A DNA stretch of 9,240 bases, taken from contig JAQTRT010000114.1 in NCBI GenBank assembly GCA_028711675.1, positions 1 to 9,240 on the forward strand. The letters are read 5' to 3'. Positions 7,001-9,240 of this stretch are shown piece by piece. Both the position numbers and the translations under genes were made by a program. How positions within the stretch are numbered: position 1 is the first letter of the stretch; the number at the start of each line of letters is the position of its first letter. Origin of the DNA: a bacterium. Lineage in GTDB: Bacteria > Spirochaetota > JAHITG01. Under the pieces are notes generated by a model. The model searched no databases. It was given only the letters and a program-made list of their open reading frames with translations, and was not told the origin of the DNA.

Positions 7001-8671
7001 TGCACTGCTGTAAAATCCGCCCACAAGATTTGTTCTTACAGTAAAACAGCCTGCATTATTTTGATAGATCAAAGCAACATTTGTGCAGCTATCATTTGTT
7101 GCGCCGGTTGCGAGCAGGTCCAGGTCGCCGTCATTGTCATAATCTCCCCACGCCAGACACCCGCTAATGACACCCTGAAGATTGGTCTTTAAAGCCCACC
7201 TGGTCCTGCCGTTCGTATAGATACCTGTCACACCAGCTATACCGCTGTTCAGGAATCCTGCTGCTGCCAGGTCCAGGTCGCCGTCATTGTCAAAATCGCC
7301 CCAGGCGCAGCTGCCATCCTGGATACTGGTAAAATTAGTTCTCTTAACAAAGCTGATCCCTTTATTAAGATATAACACATTGGTCCCGTTGCCGCCGGAC
7401 CGCTGGCCTGTCATACTCAGGTCGAGTCTGCTGTCATTGTTAAAATCACCCCATGCTATATCGCAAGACCTTAAACCCGGGAATTTTAAAGTATTGGTGA
7501 AACGGACCGTTCCCTCATTCTTATATATCTTTGTCACATTCCCCTCGGCGCTGTTTCCTGTTATCAATAGATCGAGGTCATTGTCATTGTCATAATCTCC
7601 CCAGGCCAGGCATCCCGTAGTCGTACCGGTAAACCTTTCGCCGCTGTCGGAAAAACCGCCTCCTGTGTTCTGATAAAGGACATTGGTTTTATCAAAACCT
7701 GTCGGATCACCGGATGCTATGAGGTCCAGGTCCCCGTCATTGTCATAATCACCCCAGGCCAGAGAGGTATATTGAAAACCAAGCAAGTTCGTCTTTATTA
7801 CGAATCCGTTATTCTGAAAGGCGTAAATGCGTGTGACGCGTCCCAGTGAATTGGTCATCCCGGCAACAGCAAGGTCCAGGTCTCCGTCCCCGTCATAATC
7901 ACCCCATACCGTACTTGCATTATTAAATAATTTGACCAGGTTCGTTTTTTTCACAAAACCGTTGGCTGCGTTATTATAAGTATAAATGACGTTCGTACCG
8001 GGACCGCTTACCCCGCCCCACTTGCTGCCGGCAATCACAAGGTCCATATTATCATCATTGTTATAATCTGCCCAGGCCGCGGACCCGTCCACAACACCTG
8101 CTAAATTCGTTTTTTTAGTGAATGATGCGCCTGCGTTATTATGATACACAATACTAGCATTGGTCCAGGCATAATTGGTTCCGTCACGGGCTCCGGAAAC
8201 AAGAAGGTCCAGATATCCGTCCCTGTTATAATCAGCCCAGGCTACGACACCCCTGGTTACATTCGTAAAGTTCGCGTTGATATCAACAAAACTCCCGCTG
8301 TTGTTCCTGTATATTTTTGTGACCCTGCCCAAGTCTGATTCACCGCAAAGGGCCAGGTCCAAATCTCCGTCCCTGTCATAATCGCCCCAGCTAAGGCCCG
8401 GATACTGGACGCCTATGATGTTGGCACCGATATCCGTGAAACGGTCGGAACCGTCATTGCGGTAGATCTTGGTCACTTTGGTATTCATATAATTCCCGGC
8501 AAGTGCAAGGTCCAGGTCTCCGTCATTGTCATAATCTCCCCAGGCCGCATATGAATATTTAAGAGCCGCAAGTCCGGAGTTTATTTCCGTGAACACATTG
8601 GCATTCAAAGATGGAAGCCAGGCCATTAAAAAAGCGGACAGGATGGTCAGGGACAGGCAGGATCGTTTCAT
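4031..8671 (-). CDS. Giant secreted protein: 14 FG-GAP/VCBS propeller blades, Ig-like domains, ZU5-like domain and FlgD/T9SS-like C-terminal domain
   Basis: This is a 1546-residue exported, probably surface-bound protein. Numbering is from the Met at 8671. Signal peptide 1-24 (MKRSC..., hydrophobic core, cut near SLNA). Residues 27-742 are fourteen blades of about 51 residues, each with a WGDYDNDGDLDL-type calcium loop (DxDxDGxxD) and an IYRN/LYQN strand. Then come a strand-rich segment (about 760-880, RYSVDRKKWMDASVSG), an Ig-like domain (884-991) with GTISIYGYAYDDNFNKYELY, three SbsA-type Ig domains (about 994-1098, 1099-1202, 1205-1308; VALNSPIIVHFSDKLNPNTI, LDQKIRIAFTKPMNDNTL), a ZU5-like domain (1312-1436; GGRVATSDGKMSLVIGPHAL) and a C-terminal Ig domain (1444-1546; RISFELPKS, YNMAGKLVDVL, CWDGKNLKG) ending in KTIVILEK. 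The last resembles FlgD-Ig/T9SS sorting domains. I prefer the Met at 8671 over the in-frame ATG at 8689 because GGAGGAG lies just before it and the signal peptide then begins correctly; 8689 has no ribosome binding site. No catalytic domain is visible; adhesion or ligand binding is the usual role of such proteins. Confidence 0.94.
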   Translation of the reverse strand: MKRSCLSLTILSAFLMAWLPSLNANVFTEINSGLAALKYSYAAWGDYDNDGDLDLALAGNYMNTKVTKIYRNDGSDRFTDIGANIIGVQYPGLSWGDYDRDGDLDLALCGESDLGRVTKIYRNNSGSFVDINANFTNVTRGVVAWADYNRDGYLDLLVSGARDGTNYAWTNASIVYHNNAGASFTKKTNLAGVVDGSAAWADYNNDDNMDLVIAGSKWGGVSGPGTNVIYTYNNAANGFVKKTNLVKLFNNASTVWGDYDGDGDLDLAVAGMTNSLGRVTRIYAFQNNGFVIKTNLLGFQYTSLAWGDYDNDGDLDLIASGDPTGFDKTNVLYQNTGGGFSDSGERFTGTTTGCLAWGDYDNDNDLDLLITGNSAEGNVTKIYKNEGTVRFTNTLKFPGLRSCDIAWGDFNNDSRLDLSMTGQRSGGNGTNVLYLNKGISFVKRTNFTSIQDGSCAWGDFDNDGDLDLAAAGFLNSGIAGVTGIYTNGRTRWALKTNLQGVISGCLAWGDYDNDGDLDLLATGATNDSCTNVALIYQNNAGCFTVRTNLVGGFYSSAAWGDYDNDGDLDLVIAGRTLSGVTTTKIYNNQNGAFSEINTSIIPVYYCSVAWGDYDNDNDLDLAVAGASTAGYITKIYRNDGAGNFVDISAGLTGVFMCSLAWGDFDNDNDLDLAVAGDNGAVLATTIYRNDGSGKFTDIGAGLTGVKRCKVAWGDYDNDGFIDLIVAGQPFTAASQTNIIYRNQVFNMARNRLPNDVTYISAISNCGETVPGNNQYQFRYRMKDHESDSGKIVKVRYSVDRKKWMDASVSGELDSLTTSTQGVSHAFIWNAAALSEDIIGGQNVFLRVLAASYFGTGSPVKSAGPLLYGSTVYQLSVPIRVDGTPQCRITSPVSVDEPYDKLSGTISIYGYAYDDNFNKYELYYGSGVNPSAWTRFMTGYTKKPPFEQLGSWDTSAMANGVYSLKVAVYDNSGKTRDSWTNMNNRVRVNLVNVPPAVSVVDATYPTNNHEDVALNSPIIVHFSDKLNPNTITASSIRVYDGVNYITGLIKYNDFCQSLIFTPDQNWTANKDFVFFIDSGIQNIYGVALGREFSYKFKTTVYLPEKVSSVDPASARSDAALDTGIRVFYSDGSLSGSAFSNGMEVVPIIGTNIPECGFAGYSNNFMARYTNRAALRDNMIYIVNLKPGILDQGYYTWYFTTLDNTTPEINWTATEPGRDATFVSLDQKIRIAFTKPMNDNTLNDDTMYLEKDGTRVNCRITYSEAYQEAYLTPLEALDQFTLYSVSVSSNIKDFGGKALAQDYQWSFRTAVIVDKDGGRVATSDGKMSLVIGPHALADSTTVQITKLDCSGVPAVDKAGCTLVCGCIYRFDPIGTKLKKKITVSLAYSDTDITGLDENKLAVYIYRNGQWERIGGTVDKANNKVDGVIDEFNVVALVEDKNVYTGVLDKVLVDCQPRVFKPSEWETARISFELPKSVKYSVMVYNMAGKLVDVLAENTEGVSGQNVICWDGKNLKGKSMANNMYMIALILDDNGRKVKKTKTIVILEK
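4034..4342 (-). other. C-terminal FlgD-Ig/T9SS-like sorting domain
   Basis: The last ~100 residues read as a compact Ig-like module: KPSEWETARISFELPKS, VMVYNMAGKLVDVL, GQNVICWDGKNLKGK, NMYMIALILDD, KKTKTIVILEK. In Bacteroidota and several candidate phyla, a terminal domain of this kind marks proteins exported by type IX or related routes and is often removed on the surface. The window's domain is closer to the FlgD-Ig flavour (WDGKN) than to the Porphyromonas type. That it acts as a sorting signal here is inference, strengthened by the PorV-like gene next door. Confidence 0.6.
6446..8593 (-). repeat. Fourteen tandem FG-GAP/VCBS blade repeats, about 153 bp each
   Basis: Fourteen copies of a unit running F-T/V-D-I, a variable strand, A-W-G-D-Y-D-N-D-G-D-L-D-L, then T-K-I-Y-R-N. 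The Trp of each unit falls at residues 44, 95, 145, 200, 256, 306, 357, 407, 457, 508, 559, 610, 661 and 712 of the protein, so spacing is 50-51 except 55 and 56 around blades 3-5. The region begins with the strand FTEINSG and ends with IIYRN, so it contains a whole number of units. At DNA level the calcium-loop part is highly alike between copies (on the plus strand gtccaggt, ccgtcattgtcataatc, ccccaggc recur), for example near 8510-8545, 7725-7760, 7120-7150 and 6965-7000. Blades 3, 4 and 8 lack the second Asp of the loop (DYN, DYN, DFN); blades 7, 12 and 13 have Asn for the loop Gly. Confidence 0.93.
8594..8671 (-). other. Sec signal peptide of the propeller protein
   Basis: From the Met at 8671 the protein starts MKRS, then has a hydrophobic core (LSLTILSAFLMAWLPS) and a small-residue cleavage context SLNA followed by NVFTE. 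The first blade begins two residues later, which fits cleavage near residue 24. The cysteine at residue 5 precedes the core and is not a lipobox. Confidence 0.8.
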
Positions 8672-8674
8672 GAT

Positions 8675-8681
8675 CTCCTCC
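8675..8681 (-). promoter_or_regulatory. Shine-Dalgarno that selects the start of the propeller gene
   Basis: GGAGGAG on the minus strand; its GGAGG core lies 5 nt before the ATG at 8671-8669. The upstream in-frame ATG at 8689-8687 has only pyrimidine-rich and AT-rich sequence before it, so this site decides the start and removes six residues (MNLEEI) from the longest reading frame. Those six codons are in effect the ribosome binding site read in frame. Confidence 0.8.
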
Positions 8682-8798
8682 AAATTCATATGAACAGGGC
8701 CAATTAAGCCGGGACTGCAGTAAAATAAGGAAAATACGGTTTCAGAGGATCCGAACAGGATATCGGGTGCTTATGCCATATCCCAAGCCATTATGCGG

Positions 8799-8814
8799 AC
8801 AGGATTAACAGGAT
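8799..8814. repeat. Tandem ACAGGAT repeat in the leader
   Basis: On the plus strand ACAGGAT occurs at 8799-8805 and 8808-8814, a 9-nt period (ACAGGATTA then ACAGGATCA), with a further copy at 8755-8761. From memory, ACAGGATTAACAGGAT-type repeats recur between genes in many environmental bacteria; their function is not known to me. Confidence 0.55.
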
Positions 8815-8861
8815 CATTTATATTTTCCGGAGTAGAACCGACTAAAAAAGCCATATCCGTT

Positions 8862-8889
8862 ATTATAATCATGTAAATAACGGTTTCAA
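8862..8889 (-). promoter_or_regulatory. Sigma70-type promoter upstream of the propeller gene
   Basis: On the minus strand the -35 box TTGAAA (8889-8884) is followed after 16 nt by the exact -10 box TATAAT (8867-8862). A run of A (AATAAAAAAA, around 8892-8901) lies just upstream and could serve as an UP-like element. This is the only strong promoter match I see before the three-gene unit, so it may drive all three genes. Confidence 0.7.
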
Positions 8890-8943
8890 GTTTTTTTATT
8901 CGTACGGCCATACCCGGCTGTACGGTATACACGGACCATCGTT

Positions 8944-9002
8944 AAAAGGAGTGACAGCTCCCGGGCTGTCATCATATCAACATTGCAGGCAGTATCACTC
9001 CT
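8944..9002 (-). terminator. Terminator-like stem-loop after the partial upstream gene
   Basis: On the minus strand AGGAGTGA (9002-8995) pairs with TCACTCCT (8954-8947) and is followed directly by TTT, giving a short U-tract. Inside lies a second, tighter option: TGACAGC (8971-8965) with GCTGTCA (8958-8952) around a 6-nt loop. The two stems share bases, so they are alternatives, although the inner CAGC/GCTG part could form together with the outer stem. It would end the transcript of the gene stopping at 9105 and isolate it from the promoter at 8862-8889. Confidence 0.4.
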
Positions 9003-9104
9003 GGGAAAAATAAATAAGGGATATTTCAGAGGAAAGAAACGCTCCTGTTTTTATAATTATAGAAAAGCAGGCTGGAAAGGAAGGTCTGACGCCCGGTTTA
9101 TTGT

Positions 9105-9240
9105 TTATTTTTCATAACGGATATCATCCACATAAATGATCCAGGCAGCCCCCGGGTTCCAGACCCCGATCTTGAACCCCCGGCTGATGTACCTGAGGTT
9201 TTTTCCCGCAAGCGGGATCTCATGCTTGGTCCAGGCTGTG
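9105..9240 (-). CDS. 3' end of a secreted-type protein with a jelly-roll, carbohydrate-binding-like domain (partial)
   Basis: The last 44 codons plus the TAA stop (9107-9105) are present; the 5' part lies beyond the right edge. The translation runs TAWTKHEIPLAGKNL, RYISRGFKIGVWNPG, AAWIIYVDDIRYEK. The pattern W-T-x-x-x-I-P-L followed by GFKIGVWN and the closing IYVDDIRYE is typical of the last strands of jelly-roll domains attached to extracellular glycoside hydrolases and similar proteins, where the Asp pair is often near a structural metal. The protein ends right after the domain, so unlike the propeller protein it has no FlgD/T9SS-like tail. Family level is inferred from this short piece only; the function of the whole protein cannot be given. 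Confidence 0.7.
   Translation of the reverse strand, partial: TAWTKHEIPLAGKNLRYISRGFKIGVWNPGAAWIIYVDDIRYEK

Larger units (their letters stand above)
8672..8856 (-). promoter_or_regulatory. Long 5' leader of the propeller operon
   Basis: From the expected transcription start about 6 nt past the -10 box to the ATG is roughly 185 nt, long for an ordinary leader. It contains a 6-bp inverted repeat on the minus strand, GGATAT (8783-8778) and ATATCC (8763-8758), that could make a hairpin with a 14-nt loop; two copies of GGATATGGC; three ACAGGAT copies on the plus strand; and an 8-codon reading frame, MILLILSA, at 8817-8791. None matches a riboswitch class that I can confirm. No T-box signature is visible. 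Confidence 0.35.

Noticed and set aside
6446..8593. Regular spaced repeats as a CRISPR array
   Set aside because: The repeats are in frame, about 153 bp apart and code for calcium-loop propeller blades within one long reading frame; no separate spacer structure exists.
8672..8689. ATG at 8689 as the start of the propeller gene
   Set aside because: No ribosome binding site precedes it, and the six extra codons coincide with the Shine-Dalgarno of the ATG at 8671, from which a normal signal peptide begins.
8758..8867. Purine-riboswitch-like word order (ATAAT ... GGATATGGC) in the leader, seen twice
   Set aside because: The L2-like word is there, but the conserved junction (TTTCTACC) and the second loop (CCGTAAA) are missing or out of place, and closing stems do not form properly. 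In the first case TATAAT is the promoter -10 box itself.
9052..9060. TATAAT-like words in the AT-rich stretch near 9052-9060 as promoters
   Set aside because: No acceptable -35 box at proper spacing on either strand, and the plus strand has no gene to serve.
9044..9071. Hairpin CCTGTTTTT / AAAAGCAGG as a terminator
   Set aside because: A stem forms only with a wobble on the plus strand and becomes a mismatch on the minus-strand RNA; no T-run follows it in either direction.

Overview
The window holds three complete genes and one partial gene, all on the minus strand, so transcription runs from the right edge to the left. Going with transcription, these are: the last 44 codons of a secreted-looking, carbohydrate-binding-type protein (9240-9105); a 415-base intergenic region with a terminator-like hairpin, a near-consensus sigma70-type promoter and a leader of about 185 nt; a giant secreted beta-propeller/Ig-like protein (8671-4031); a PorV-like outer-membrane barrel fused to a transglutaminase-like cysteine-protease domain and TPRs (3989-1725); and a dihydroxy-acid dehydratase, IlvD (1715-63). 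A second promoter-like sequence at the left edge points out of the window.

The organism is a Gram-negative (diderm) bacterium of moderate GC content with AT-rich intergenic DNA. The diderm call rests on the PorV/UPF0164-type barrel. The secreted protein carries many extracellular modules (FG-GAP/VCBS blades, SbsA-type Ig domains, a ZU5-like domain) and ends in a FlgD/T9SS-like C-terminal Ig domain. From general knowledge this combination is typical of little-cultured lineages such as Omnitrophota, Firestonebacteria, Goldbacteria or Elusimicrobia. The sequence alone does not decide among these. The IlvD belongs to a variant with an ICDGI motif and CPGPGSC in place of CPTCGSC, which as I remember it is also seen in methanogens.

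The three complete genes are spaced like an operon, with gaps of 41 nt and 9 nt, and the ilvD ribosome binding site overlaps the stop codon of the gene before it. The large protein probably crosses the inner membrane by Sec and reaches the cell surface through its C-terminal domain. The next gene encodes a PorV-type barrel, the class of protein that receives C-terminal-domain cargo in type IX secretion, here joined to a cysteine-protease-like domain. The best candidate for an undescribed system is therefore a cargo plus shuttle/processing-enzyme pair encoded side by side. This is inference from architecture and adjacency. Why ilvD, a branched-chain amino-acid enzyme, is tied to the 3' end of this unit is unexplained.

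The propeller region has exactly 14 blades of about 51 residues, enough for two seven-bladed propellers. The arrangement of blade subtypes suggests expansion blade by blade rather than duplication of a whole propeller.
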